Source: Chaetoderma sp. LZ-2023a
Lineage: Eukaryota; Mollusca; Caudofoveata; Chaetodermatida; Chaetodermatidae
Direction of reading: 5' to 3'
Length of the DNA stretch: 64,000 nucleotides
Assembly (NCBI GenBank): GCA_034401795.1
Contig: CM067365.1
Span: forward strand, 7,649,907 to 7,713,906
Below the pieces are notes generated by a model, which had not been told where the DNA came from, made no database searches, and saw only the letters and a program-made list of their open reading frames with translations. Below are positions 22,358-34,309 of this stretch, piece after piece (position 1 is the stretch's first letter; every line of letters begins with the position of its first letter). The position numbers and the translations under genes were made by a program.

Positions 22358-22910
22358 TCTACGTGTGCGTGTATGTACGTGCTTGCACGCATACTACCGA
22401 ATCCGCATGCGAATGTTCTTAATAAATAATCGCCTATACTATATACAAGAATATGAAATGATGTATATAATATGCATGTTTGGCATGTTCGCAGACATGT
22501 GCGCCCACACGCGTTATAAGCACGCATAGAAACGCACGTTCATGCGTTCGAGAGGGCTCACAGGAACCGTGACTACGTGGACATTGTAGGCTTACCTTTC
22601 TCTACACGTCGGGTATGCCTTTTTGTCTTCGTTGATTCGATGAAGATTGCGCTCTTCTTTCCGCTGCTCTGGCCTCTGGATGTGCACTGACTATAAATTT
22701 GTGCATTCATCCAAGCTCTCGTTCCATGTGTCTATTTATAAATATTGTTCTTGCATACTGTTTGCATTATAAGCCCTCATCAGCATCAAACATACAGACA
22801 GGCCGTTATTCTCACCAGTAGTACAGTAAGTAGCCTACAGCTCGTAAATTAAGTTAATTGTTAACACACTTCCAAAACAAAACGTGCTAGGTATTATGTA
22901 TAAATGTTAC
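22358..22910. other. No feature recognised
   Basis: Unique-looking sequence with short frames only. Confidence 0.35.
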
Positions 22911-22983
22911 GTTGAATATTTTGAATTTAATTGGATTGGATGACACAGTAATGTCTTCCAATCCAATGTTCAAAATATTCAAC
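22911..22983. repeat. Palindromic element E relative (TTGGATTGGA type)
   Basis: 'gttgaatattttgaa...attggattgga' pairs with 'tccaatccaat...ttcaaaatattcaac', with one small indel. The outer 15 bp equal element E; the inner bases differ but remain complementary. Confidence 0.65.
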
Positions 22984-23039
22984 AGTACGTTTTATTTTGT
23001 TTCTGGAAACATTTAAAGTTATTTCTGAGGTGTACTGTA

Positions 23040-23430
23040 GCGTCAGTTTTACGGATCGTCCTTTTGCGTCTTGTAGCCAGCGGCCGGGCGAGACTGGCGG
23101 TTGTCCTCGCTGCTGTCCCTAGGCCGGCTCTGTCCCGGTGAACAGCTGCCGGCGGTTGCAACGGAGGCTAGCGAAGGTGAGCGGTCGACGAACTGGAAAC
23201 CACTGCATAGAGTGGTCGACGGCGGGCGGAGTCATCCAGTCGCTCTACAGCGATGTTGCTGCTGCTGGCGGGAGGGTGAGTCACGTCGGTTCTCGGGCGG
23301 GTGAGAGTGTCGCTCGTCGCTTGCTTCCCCGAGGTGTGTTCCTTCTCTGGCTGTCCCCTACAAACGTTTACAGACCAGAAACAGCGGTTGCATCTATGGA
23401 TGCGCGTGTGTCCGACAGTATAGTGTAGGC
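23040..23430. promoter_or_regulatory. G+C- and CpG-rich island, possible promoter or first exon
   Basis: This 390-bp stretch is far richer in C, G and CpG than its AT-rich surroundings. Within it an ATG at 23253 is followed by a Leu-rich codon run (MLLLLAG) and a strong donor GTGAGT at 23276, which could be the start of a signal peptide in a first exon. No downstream exon was found, so the gene is unproven. Confidence 0.3.
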
Positions 23431-23506
23431 TATGTGAATGGGGCCGATACCTTTATCTAAGTTGAACTCTATCGCGGTGTCTTGACGAGAATGCCTGTTG
23501 TTAGCA

Positions 23507-23675
23507 GTAGTCATCTAGCTGAGGGGGTATTTGTGTACAAGGTCCCCTAAATCACTCTTCAAAATTGAAAATTAGACCCATTGGGCGTTCAGAAAATTGA
23601 GGGTGATCTGGCGTTACCACGGCAATAAAGGAGAAAATTACAATTATCATGGGAGAATAAGCAAAAATTAGAAAT
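23507..23675. repeat. Left terminal inverted repeat of the 5.4 kb transposon
   Basis: It faces 28711-28882 in inverted orientation, with scattered substitutions and small indels. The best block is 'gctgagggggtatttgtgta'. Confidence 0.7.
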
Positions 23676-23999
23676 ATCATTGCTACGGTTCGTGTCAATA
23701 TCACATCTATATATAGACTACTAAAAATGATAAGTATCATCAAATTCAATCATATAAACAGTCACTACAATTTTAGATGTGTCTTTCATGAATTTGCAGT
23801 TTCTATATAATTTTTCGTGAAAAATCGGCTAAAAATGACTCATTTCAAATTTCCATGCCATAACTTTTTTTATTTTTTCAACTGCTCTCTGGTTTGACCA
23901 TACATATTGTACACCAAACATTGGCCCATTCAATCCCCTCGTAGTAACATGCGTGTGCAGCTAAATGGTATCTTTATCTGCATGAAAATGGATATTATG

Positions 24000-24095
24000 T
24001 GACCCCCCCCACCCCACCCCCCCCCCCCCACCCCACCCCCACCCCACCAGCCCACCCCCCCCCCCCCATCCAACCCCTACCCCTACCCCTACCCC
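24000..24095. repeat. C-rich low-complexity tract
   Basis: Long C runs with interspersed CCA, then three CCCCTA repeats at about 24074-24095. It lies inside the transposon. Confidence 0.85.
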
Positions 24096-24389
24096 TAAAA
24101 TATGTAAATCTCAATCATATTTGGTGGAATAAATATGCATTTTCTCAAATGGTGAAAATGATGTGTATCATGATCCAAATTATATTATCTATTTATCAAA
24201 CTATTTTCATCAGCTACAAACAGTTTCAAAAAATATTTTATAATAATCTTAGCAATTTTTTCCTGTTTCCTGAAACATGCCAATTTCCCGTTTACGGCTG
24301 GGCTTTCAGTGAAAGTCAGCTATAGAATCATGCATGGTATATAAAAGACAGTGCACCTTTGAATAAATGGGGATAGTTATTTATGATTC

Positions 24390-27300
24390 AGGTCAATCAA
24401 AGACAGATGGACCCCTGATTTGGACTGAATTGCGAGACGTGGACTTCAGTCTACATGACGTGTTTTACGATGTTAATGAATTACATACAGCATGAAACAG
24501 AATGGTTCTGCTGGAGCCTCTAGCTAAGCTCTTTGATTACCTGTTTAATGTTGACATGAACAGTTGTTTTATGACCGCAGTGAAGATGATGGAAGGCGCT
24601 AGAATGGAAGTAGCCGATGGCATGACAAGCACAGTTTCAAATGCTAAGCGCAGACAGATGTGCGTTTTATTTCAGATCATGTACTGTGATTAAGGACACC
24701 ACTTCACATAATGAACAGTGAAATAATTCCTGGCACATGTAAGAGTATTAATCACGAGCTTCAATCTATGCAGTCATAGCATGAGCTGTGATGATCTCAT
24801 GCGATATCGTAGTGATATGGCTTAATACACTGTTGCTAGCCGCAATAATGATGTCGCATATCCAAGTCATTTCGACCAACGAATGTTTACAACATCTGCA
24901 ATGGACAATTTTGATCACGAAGAAGCCACACTCTCTGGTATCCGTAGAAGTCAATACTCAGTTAGAGGTCTCTTTCAGCATGCTATTGGTGAACAGGTGA
25001 AGCGATAGAAAATTCGAATTGCTCAGATATCGTACTGATATTGTGGCGTGTGCATGAATTAAAAACGTTCAAAGAATGATCTTCCATATGAACGAATCCC
25101 GAAGTACACTAAACCAGCTCAAAGGCTAAATCTCTCTGAAAACTATACAGTTCCCGATGGATTACATGGCATACCACAATCACAATACACCTAACAAGCA
25201 GCGAAGGATATGGCATGGGTTTATCACGTTTTAGATCGGGATGACATCAGTAAGATAAGACACAACTCACATCGTGGAAGGGCTGCAAATTCATTCTGAA
25301 CAGAAGAAAACATCAACTCGATGATCATTGGATTTTTACCAATAATACCTAAACCAATCACAGAGTGTCTATAGAACAATGAAAAATCTTCTTGGCTGCA
25401 GCATGTGATGAAGATGTGTGTTGCATAGCCAGAGATATCAAGATGATTCAAAAACTAAATTATATGCATGGGTGCATTCCATTTAATCAAAATGGTACTC
25501 AGCTGTCTTGAAAAATACACTCGTGGACGTGGTGCAGAGAGCATCTGGATTGAGGGTGGAACATTTTGAGTCAATGTTGTACACTTGGTCATTAGCAGGA
25601 AGCAATATGTTAGATCTTTGAAATGCAAGACTACAATGTATTCTTAGCGAGGCTCTCTGTAGAATTCAATAAGACAAATTCTTTGCCCAAGCAAAATGTC
25701 TTAGACAAGGGATTCCAATCTAGTCTACTACTGATGCAGACCTTTGTTGATTAGCCTAATAAGCCAAGAGATGATTTCATCCAGTTTATTGCTAGAGTTC
25801 GGAATTGTAGTGAGATACTTGGATAATTTCACTGAAATGGTTCCATGCTTATAAATCCCATAAGAGGTGACTATAAAGGTAATTGGGGTCGTCACGCAAA
25901 TACGGTTCCGAAACTGATAGGACTATTTGTTGCAATGGGTGCTGTAAACTATTTCCATTGGTGTTCCTTTTATATAGAATACACGAGACAGCTCGCAAGC
26001 ACAGCCCCCCCCCCCCTAGCCAATCGCATCAGAGCTTTAACATTTTACCCTTTTTTTAGTTATTTTTAATTTGTTTAAAAAAATTTCAATTCTCTCATAG
26101 ATAAATGTCCATTTGCGGACCAAGAGAAGACGATTTTTGAAAATTTCTCACTGGAATGGCTGGCTCGTTTATCGAGCCAGCCATTCCAGTGTTAAATTTC
26201 CAAAAATAGTCTCTTGGTCTGCAAATGGGCATTTCTCAATGCCACTGCAGAAGACATTTTTGGCTGATATAAGTGCTAAAGGTTTAAAGAGGGGGAAATC
26301 TGTGGTCAAGAGACCACGTGACAATTCTAAAGTCATGGGAATGGATATGTGCTTAGCGCAAACCATCAACTAATCACTAATGAGGGCTGCTGGCATAATT
26401 TATTATTCAAGAGAGAAGGAATATGTGGCAGAATGGAACATCATCTACGCGGAATTGCTGGCTGTTGACCATCTACACCGAACACTCAGTGGTGTGAGGG
26501 ATAATGCACACGAGTTGATGTTCAACCACAAATTTACAAACGCTGAAACTGAATGTGGTAAGTAAAAACTGTAAAAGCGATGGTGAGGTACATCAAGGAC
26601 CATGAAAACACATTCAGTATAACACTGTGACACAACATTCTGACACCAGAGGTAATGTCTGAGGAAATACGTGACCAGCTGCTACACATTGATGGACTTC
26701 GCAAAAAGATGTATGCAGACTTCCGGCAGAAGCATTTTGTTGAGAAAAAGGTGACGTTGTCGGGCATTATCAATCGAACTACTGACGGAACATTCATTCA
26801 TGACAAGAACAAGCGAGCAACTGGGGTGAAGTCTCTGTGGAAAGAGTATGGCTAGGCCCAGATGATGATTGGCAATACTCACTCGAGGGCCCACAAGGTG
26901 AACGATCGTTTGGAGTATGACATTGTTCCTGCTCATAGCCTCCTCGAAGAAGACGTTGTTATGAAAGACACTTGAAAGTACTTAGGTAGCTGAATTGGGG
27001 AAGACACTCGCTAGTGATGACTATCAGCCTATAGTATCATCTAGTAAGTGATGTGGTGGCCAATGTTAGGAAGGTTGGGCTCAGACAGCTGACTACATTT
27101 GATGACTTATGCAACAGTAAAATAAGCATGATAAAAAGAAATGCAGTACATGCTGATTGGTTATACCTTGTCTTTGACTCCTATAAGGAGGGGGAGATCA
27201 AGGACGCTGAAAGGGAATGTAGAAATCATATCCACCCGATTGATGTTGCCACAGTCGACAGCTAAATTGCACTACCAGTGCCAAGCTTCATCTTGAGTGT

Positions 27301-28230
27301 CTTCCAATAAAACAGCTTCTTCTGGAGTTTCAGAACCCAGGTTGAGGATGTGGCTATGCCCAACAGGACTCATTCACAAAGGACGTGGTCGTAGGCACAG
27401 TGGCTGATGATCATTCATGTGTACGCATTTCAGGTGGGAGTTCACAGCAACATCAGGGTTTGAACTGGACTTGGAGGTTGATACACTCCTGATTCTCCAT
27501 GATATTCATGGTGTGGATGGAGGTGCATTAAGATTAGTGATCAATATGGACATCACATAGTGATGTCGTCATTCTAATGGCTTATTTCTGTTGCCAGGTT
27601 CCGCTTCGTGGACTACAGGAGCTTTGGGTGAAAACTGGATTGGGTTCGACAAAGCGCTATGTTCACACATTGGTAACAAAGGCCAGACCTGACACCTGCA
27701 GAGCTATCCTAGCAGTACATAAACTCACAGGCTGTGACTCCACGAGCAAGTTTGGCACCAAATGTTCTGCCATTAGTGCACAGCCTGATTGATACTTTAT
27801 TAACATTGGCATCTTCAGTGGTTCAAATGTGCTTGAGGCCTAGTCTCTACTGGTTTCAAACAGTACAGGTTTTGCACACGTGATCGGCCTGCAATGCAAT
27901 GCATCAGCTTATACCATGGATGTACAGCAACAGAAAAGGCGGCATCCTTCTTGACTTGTCACCTACAAGCCACACTACAATTGTCCACATATTCAGAAGT
28001 CATTATGTAACCAACTTGATGGGGCAGAAAATGCCACAAAGAATATCAGATTCTCGTGACATCTGCAAATGTAATCCCAGAGAAAACTGTACAGTGTTGC
28101 ACCAAATTTCCCACAGTGAAATGCAGTTGCCGAAGAGCAGCACTTGTTTGTTGCAGGTTTTGCATATGCCCAAGCAAGAATTCATTTACGTGAGTCCATT
28201 GAGGTCAACAGGTCAGTATTGTGGTATATA
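24390..28230 (+). pseudogene. Broken gene of a multi-copy invertebrate family: PIN/FEN-like nuclease core and Cys-rich CXC-like tail
   Basis: Pieces in several frames follow the order I know from a large uncharacterised invertebrate family. N-terminal part: PSHFDQRMFTTSAMDNFDHE...TLSG (24853-24945). Middle: EYVAEWNIIYAELLAVDHL (26419-26475), VRYIKDHE, then SEEIRDQLLHIDGLRKK (26658-26710). Nuclease part: WLYLVFDSYKEGEIKDAERE (27161-27220), an EVDTLLILHD stretch (27476-27505, normally E-E-A-D-T-R-x-L), and HKLTGCDSTSKFGTK (27718-27762). C-terminal part: LLDLSPTSHTT (27945-27977), then the Cys cluster KCSCRRAALVCCRFCIC (28119-28169), like a tesmin/TSO1 CXC motif. Numerous stops and frameshifts mean no product. 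Domain names are from memory of the family and need a profile search. Position between inverted repeats suggests it is the element's own gene. Confidence 0.65.
26060..26287. mobile_element. piggyBac-like MITE (family B) nested in the transposon gene
   Basis: It carries 'aaatgtccatttgcggacca', 'ggaatggctggctcg/cgagccagccattcc' at the centre, and 'ctctggtctgcaaatg'-type right arm (tctcttggtctgcaaatggg). It separates N-terminal from middle pieces of the broken gene, so it inserted after or during decay. Ends are degraded. Confidence 0.7.
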
Positions 28231-28710
28231 ATTATGGCCCTTGTTAAGTTGATACTTAAAGATGTACATTTAATTCCTAATGCGGAATGGTTTTGTCTAA
28301 ATAATATTTAGTATACTTGTTGAGTTTTAGGAAAATAATTCATCGACATGATGTGTACTTCATCACAGTGTTCAATAAACTGAGTAGTGCTTGAGATATT
28401 TAACTCGGTAATGATGTAGAACTAATTTTACTATTGCAGTATTATGGTAAATTTGACAATGAGACAGCTTGTCTTATCATTCATGCCAGCTGAAGGGGAA
28501 ATGAATGAGACAGATTTTGATGTATAATGTCGGAATATTGACTTGATGAGAGCTGAGAAAATCAAAGAGATTTTGACATCAAAAGATTAAACCGAAATTA
28601 TCTTGGCCTTTTTTTCTTATAAATTAAGGGCAAGTGTCTAATTCATGGAACATTACATAATTAAAGGTTTTGATTGTGTTTCAATCATTGAATTGGTTGA
28701 TCCACATCCT

Positions 28711-28882
28711 CATTTTTCACTTTCCGGCCATGAAAATCTTGATTTTCTCGTTTATTGCCAGGGTAGTACACGATCACTCTCACTTTTCTAATAGTCTAAT
28801 GGGTATAGTATCATATTCTAATGAGTGATGTGAGTTAGGGGACCTTTCATGTACACAAATACCCCCTCAGCCAGTAGACTAC
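28711..28882. repeat. Right terminal inverted repeat of the 5.4 kb transposon
   Basis: It is the inverted partner of 23507-23675; outermost bases 'ctcagccagtagactac' mirror 'gtagtcatctagctgag'. Confidence 0.7.
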
Positions 28883-30269
28883 AGTGAGCTTCCTTCCAAT
28901 TTCATAGCAGACAAGATGTTTAGGTGATGATGCCACTACGAAATGTGTCAACTAATTTCTCCTTGGTTTCAGATGCCTACAGGGCTGGAGATAGATTAGA
29001 GTTTCTTAATTAATTTAGCTGGTACCTAACGGTTTTTAAACTTTTAGCCGGGGTATCAGCAAAAGTTACAGTCTAACAACGACAGCGAAAAATCAACATA
29101 TGCAGATTCCACAGTGATCGTTGAGAGCATGTGGTATGTAGCTCTCAAAACGTTTCGATTATAATACAAGTTCAATATATAACACACGAAGAGCAGAGTA
29201 AGATGAGGATGAGGAAATGATGATGAAGTTAGGAGAGGTACGAACGTATATACACACTTCAAGATGACGATGAATTGCGGTATTTGGTGATGCCGTTCCC
29301 GCGGCCTGATTGTGTTGACGGTCGATGCCACTCGAGTTTTGTCAGCAGGATGCTGTTCTTATGAGTAGCTGTCATGTGGTCGCAGACTCCAACTTAATTT
29401 GTTTTGTTGGAGGGACCAGGCTAGTGCTCTGGCATCAAATTTCTTAGCTCAGATCCCGCGGATCTCGTTGTTGTTGTTGTCATAGCTGGAGTTATGACTT
29501 TGAACTTAGTTAATATCCCGCTATTCCGTCAGCTCGATAAAAAAAAATTAGGCACGATCAGAGGGCCCACAAGTCTTGGGTTTGTAGACACCACTGTTTA
29601 GCTGAAATGCTGAAAACTTTGCATGAAGCAAAGAGCGGGCTGGCTGGTGATGCAACTGGCAGTGCTGGCGACCCGAGACGCACAGAATCCCTGACTCGTA
29701 CCCACCACTGTTCTTCCTTTAGATGCAGCTCTCGAGGTGGGTTCTAAACTACACACAGGAGCGAATCAGAGTCTGATTACTCGGTTGGAACACCAATGTT
29801 GGATGCGCCGGTCTGTGACTAGGTCATCACTTTCCAGCTGCAATCTTAAGTGATGGAGATGTTTTAATATTAAGATATCGCCATAGTATGGAAAAGCTGA
29901 AAATAGCTTCATAATCCTGATGGAAAGATGGTTTTGGCTTTGTTATTAAATAAGGGAGTGACGGCGAATTATCCGACATGTCGTTGTACAGAATTGTACA
30001 GGTCTAAAATACATGATGACCTTAAAGTATGCGCAAACACATGTCATGCTAGCTACTCTCGCTCCTCGTTGACGAGTTCGAATACAAAATGCACAAAGTA
30101 GAATTTTGGATGGAGTGTGCATGTCGGTAGTCGTTTTTTGAGCGACATCATTGCACACGCTCCCACTGCCTGGTGTGGGCAGTCACCTCACAGGCCAGTG
30201 CGAATGCCTACGTAATCTGACTACACTTCCGCCTCCAGATATAAAGGCGCATGGAGCAGCGTGTAACTC

Positions 30270-30270
<1 letters not shown>
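28883..30270. other. No gene recognised
   Basis: Short frames without recognisable domains. No repeat family of this window was seen. Confidence 0.4.
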
Positions 30271-30309
<39 letters not shown>

Positions 30310-30345
30310 CGTGCGTGCGTGTGTGTCCATCCATCCTGTGTGTGT
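30271..30345. repeat. (GT)n/(CGTG)n microsatellite
   Basis: A GT run followed by a few CGTG and TGTG units. Confidence 0.9.
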
Positions 30346-30488
30346 GTTTGAGTTTTTTTCACAGCGGCAGTCACGTTGTGCAAAGTGCGTGTCACGAGAA
30401 CATGCTGCTTATATGTAAGAGGAAAGTGGGAGTAGGCGACATTCTTTTAGATTTTTTACCTGAGTTTTTCAGGCTCAAGTGTTTCTGG

Positions 30489-30541
30489 GTGTTTTTCTTA
30501 TTTCTAACTTGCGGCATGAAAGTTAGAAATAAGAAAAACAT
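30489..30541. repeat. Perfect 20-bp inverted repeat, 9-nt loop
   Basis: GTTTTTCTTATTTCTAACTT (30491-30510) is followed after gcggcatga by its exact complement (30520-30539); one more A-T and one G-T pair extend it outward. The perfect match indicates recent origin or selection on a hairpin. Confidence 0.85.
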
Positions 30542-31699
30542 ATATGTCGCACATTGTATCAGTAGTAGGTCAACGGTGCTCGTTGGAGCACTAACTGGAA
30601 CATGTAGCATTTCTGATTGACGTTTTGTCCAAGCCATGGCGAAAGGCAGGTCGAGGCTTGAGATGTGAATACTAACTTGCGCTTGATGCAGATGGGGACA
30701 CATGGGAATTTCTGGGGTCATGATCTGCTGAGCTATCCATAAGTTGGATGGACATTGGTCACGTGGGTCATTGGATTGCGTATCATTATCGCAGAAACCG
30801 GTATCTTCGCTGTTTCAGTGTCATATTTGACACACGGTTATAGATGGTCAAAATACTGTGAAAGTGAACTGACATGGTGGTGTGGGTTTATAAACCCGAC
30901 CACAGATGTTACCAACATCCAAGGAACCTGGAATTGTGTGAAGATTATAAACTTTAAATAATATGAGAGAATGGTCGGAATAGTCGATCAGTGAACGTCG
31001 ACATATCAAATTTGCTTCTTTCATATAGCCTAAATCTGGTTCAAGCAGCGCAAAGGGTAATCTAACTCCATTATTTTGTCGAGGACGTCGTCCCACATTA
31101 TCTCTTCCTGTCCAAGCTTAATGGTTGCAGCACATAGCCGGAGATTTCTCACGCTTTATTTCCGCAGTGGACTATAGCTTCGCAGCCTTTGAGAAAATCT
31201 ACTCGCAGTAGAGTGTCATTTGCGAGGTCTGCTACGATGTTTTTTTTAATGTAAGTGATGTCATCTATCTGAATGGGCAACGAAGCGGCCCCTACTATGT
31301 TTAAATGCGCTGCCGAAGTGCCCCACAGACAAATTTCCGCTGATCCTAATAAGGGGAATTGCTCTACAGGGATAGTGTGCTAGAGGCGGATGCTCAATAT
31401 GATGACTGTGTTTCCAGTGTCCATGGTGGCAGAAGCTTCAATTCCTCCTGTCAAACATTGACAGTGAAGAGAACTGGCTCTCGGTAATGGTAATCGTACT
31501 GTATCTACTAGTAGAAGAGCGGCGATTTGACCCCCGCAAAAGAAATTCACACCTAGGAGTGAAAATCCTTTGTGTAAAGTGAGAAAATCTTCTGTGTAAC
31601 TAATTCTTTTGTTAAAAACTTTTGTTTAATGATTTCTTTTGGGTGGTGGGGGCACGTCTCTGATCTGATTGGATGTTATATGTATAGGGTGGCCATAAT
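30542..31699. other. No gene recognised
   Basis: Short frames only, no repeat family noticed. Confidence 0.4.
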
Positions 31700-32150
31700 G
31701 AGGGTAATTATAAGCACTTCAAAGGCACCAATCCCTTCGAGAGAGTAATATGCGCAATGGTTAATGTATTGTGCAAGTGATGATTGACAGTGTACATGTC
31801 TGGACTCGTCCTTTCTGGACTCCGGGAACTCATTCAACCATGAAGCCCCGCCCCCCTCGTTAAATCACTTGACTCCTAGCAGCCTATCACGTAATGATGA
31901 TTGACAAGGGTTAATGATGGTAATTAAGCGCCGATCTCTTCGAAAGAGTACAATGCGCAATGGTTAATATATTGTGTAAGGATGATTGACATGGTCTAAT
32001 GATGGTAGTTAAGCAGCTTTCAAAGCCTCTGATCTCGTCGAGACAGGACAATGGAAGGCAAGGGTTAATGCATTGTGTAAGGAGAATTGATAATCTGTAA
32101 TGAGTGTAATTAAGTAGCTTCAAATGACCGTCCCTAGCGCATCCGCCATT
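31700..32150. repeat. Decayed tandem repeat, units of ~85-115 bp
   Basis: The phrases 'gtaattaag(c)', 'cttcaaag', 'tctc(t/g)tcga', 'gcgcaatggttaat', 'attgtgtaagga' and 'gattgaca' recur in order at about 31701, 31918, 32003 and 32104. Confidence 0.7.
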
Positions 32151-32224
32151 TCAGATATAGAGGGTGTGGTCGCAAGTCCCACTCCGCATTAAATCACGTG
32201 TCTCTAGTCATTACGTGATGAATG

Positions 32225-32420
32225 ACGTGAGATATTCCGCTTTAATCGGCCGTCACATTGTACGAATTGTATGTCTTCACTATTTAATAAAATTCTGTTG
32301 AACACTTTGAAATTAATTTGACTCGGCGTTGTTGCCGCAATAAGCAGTAACATCACCCAGTCAATTTAGTTTCAAAATATTTAACAGCTTACCCGTATAT
32401 GTTTTAGTATGTTAAGTTTC
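32225..32420 (+). repeat. Element E copy with complete hairpin
   Basis: 'tttaataaaattctgttgaa', forward arm 'gaacactttgaaattaattt', loop with 'gttgttgccgc...taacatcacc', reverse arm 'agtttcaaaatatttaacag', then 'cttacccgtatatgtttt'. The right flank is lost. Confidence 0.7.
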
Positions 32421-32613
32421 TCAATGTGAAGGTCGTGCAGAATACTTATAACACGTAAATTCCGATGGTTTCCTATGCTATCATCATGATCACTGTCAAA
32501 CTGTATGCAACCCGACATCTATGGTGAATGAGTTTGCACACCACATTTCACTCTCATCTGCGGACGGTGGCAGCGCGTCACAGACGCATGCTCTAATGCA
32601 CGCCTGGCAACAT

Positions 32614-33440
32614 CTAAATAGCCGCATGACCATCTGTGATAAGTGCGTCTGCATTTGATACAGTAAATATTTCTTCAGGGAGTATTTCTTCCAGCTTATG
32701 TATAAATTCTGCTTTTGTCCCAGAGTGCATTATGCCATCTTCGGTGAACATGCTTAATGGTACAGGTGTATTTTCGTAAGCCATCACCCTCTCCAGTGGC
32801 ACTTGCTTCTCTGCGTGTATTGCCAATAGTCTAAGATACACAACCTCAGCGTTCATCATAAAACTGTGTTTGTCAATCTTAATTGTCTTTGTCATTTCAC
32901 TCATCGTTTTTACACCGGGATGTGTCATTGTGTCATAGAAACACTTAAGTGGTGCTGACTGGTCTGCAGGTAGAATAAGCCGCTCATTGACGAAGTTGTC
33001 AGCCAAAGCATCACCTTTTTCTAAAGCACCAACAAGGCTTGCCTGAACATCTGCAGTTGCCACAACTCCGGTTGCAAAATTTATGAGTTGTGATGGCAGA
33101 ATCTTTCTCCAAACATTTGTGTCATCTTCTGTACATCGTTACCCCAACGCTTTATTGCTTCATTGGAATTATTGTGTGGAAGATCACAATCAGGAATGAA
33201 TGAATCTTTGGACGCTGCAGAAATGTGTTTGAAAATCTTCTGAATATTGAGCTGTTATTGGCCGAGCTAAAAACGAGTGCACAAGGGCAGAACCTTTCAA
33301 CTTCAATCGAATGATTCGACCTGTTCCTTCAGGGGCATGTTCTCTGTAGTTTCCAGGGCATAGTCCGGTCAGACCATATTAAATCTACCATGGGATAGCT
33401 TAGTGACAAATTGTCTTTCATTTCCAATGTGATCAACAAT
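32614..33440 (-). pseudogene. Second fragment of the PIN/FEN-like transposon gene family
   Basis: A - strand frame from about 33063 to 32614 gives 149 codons with VYLRLLAIHAEKQVPLERV, YENTPVPLSMFTEDG and TKAEFIHKLEEILPEE, ending just where the nuclease domain would begin (ALITDG). This is the segment that normally follows the D/E-I-x-x-x-LL region present in the copy at 26.66 kb; here that part reads VVATADVQASLVGALEKG. Upstream, 33064-33440 holds further decayed sequence in other frames. The nuclease and Cys-rich parts are absent. It is on the opposite strand to, and diverged from, the 24.4-28.2 kb copy, so it is an independent insertion. No inverted repeats were found around it. Confidence 0.6.
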
Positions 33441-34210
33441 CTCAGCTGAGAAGTAAAGGTGTTATGTACTTAGCATAAATGCTTCTGTTTGAAGCGAACA
33501 GCAATGGGATGAACTCCGCCTTTGCTGACTGATAAACCTGCCAATTTCCAGTTCGCGAGTCGCCAAGAATATCTTGAACGGTATTGAAACTTTCTGAATA
33601 TAATCATCCTAGAGTTTGAATGTTGGAGAACTTTGTCTACCTTCTCACAGAATCTCTTGATCAAGGGCAGCAATGTCATTTCAATCTTAATTAACAGTCT
33701 AGCGCCCCCCCCCCCGCCCCCCCCGCACACACCCCACTCCCACCAGAAATAAAACGAATACGGCGATTGACTTCAAGTTGATTTGGTTATTGTTATAATA
33801 TTATAAACCTTGACATTATTAAACACGCATAAATATACCCGCCTTACGAAAAAGACAATGTCGGAGCTTATTGCTTCATAATCTAATATGCCCCACCCCA
33901 TCAGTTGCTAGGTCATAACTTGATTTGTAATTATTTTCAAGCTTTTCATCCGTTATTTCCTTATTCTACACACTCTAGCGGTCATTTTGATATATGGTAG
34001 GCTAGTACTTATTAACATGGCATGGGTAGCTCGCTAACTAAGCCACTTTTTAGGCACTTGCTGCAGCACTATATGTTGAGACTTTTTGTTTTAATTATGC
34101 TACACCAAGACACAGAATAGTAGAATACACGCTACTTTATCGTTAGAATAAAACAATTGGCGACGCTGGGATGCTAGTTTCTCTTTAGTAAAGAAATTTA
34201 AGCAGATTCC
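33441..34210. other. Unassigned; C-rich tract at 33703-33735
   Basis: Possibly more of the preceding broken gene up to about 33700, then poly-C sequence and AT-rich DNA with no feature. Confidence 0.35.
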
Positions 34211-34292
34211 GGCGCCTTTTTAGTCCTCGCTCAGGTGGGGTGGCGCCTTTTTAGTCCTCGCTCAGGTGGGTGGCGCCTTTTTAGACCTCGCT
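34211..34292. repeat. Three tandem copies of a 30-31-bp unit
   Basis: Units starting at 34211, 34242 and 34272 read 'ggcgcctttttag(t/a)cctcgctc'; the third is cut short. Confidence 0.9.
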
Positions 34293-34309
34293 CTCCCTGA
34301 TGTGAAAAC

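Larger units (their letters stand above)
23507..28882 (+). mobile_element. Decayed ~5.4 kb DNA transposon with ~170-bp terminal inverted repeats
   Basis: The left end (gtagtc...gctgagggggtatttgt, 23507 onward) matches the reverse complement of the right end, which reaches 28882. The agreement continues through 'ggtcccctaa', 'acccatt', 'gagggtgatc/gagagtgatc', 'ggcaataaa-gagaaaat' for about 170 bp. Between them lies one broken gene in the same orientation. Target-site duplication is not clear. A family-B MITE is inserted inside at about 26060-26287. Confidence 0.7.

Noticed and set aside
30489-30541. microRNA precursor
   Set aside because: The hairpin is about 51 nt, shorter than usual animal precursors, and has no bulges; kept only as an inverted repeat.
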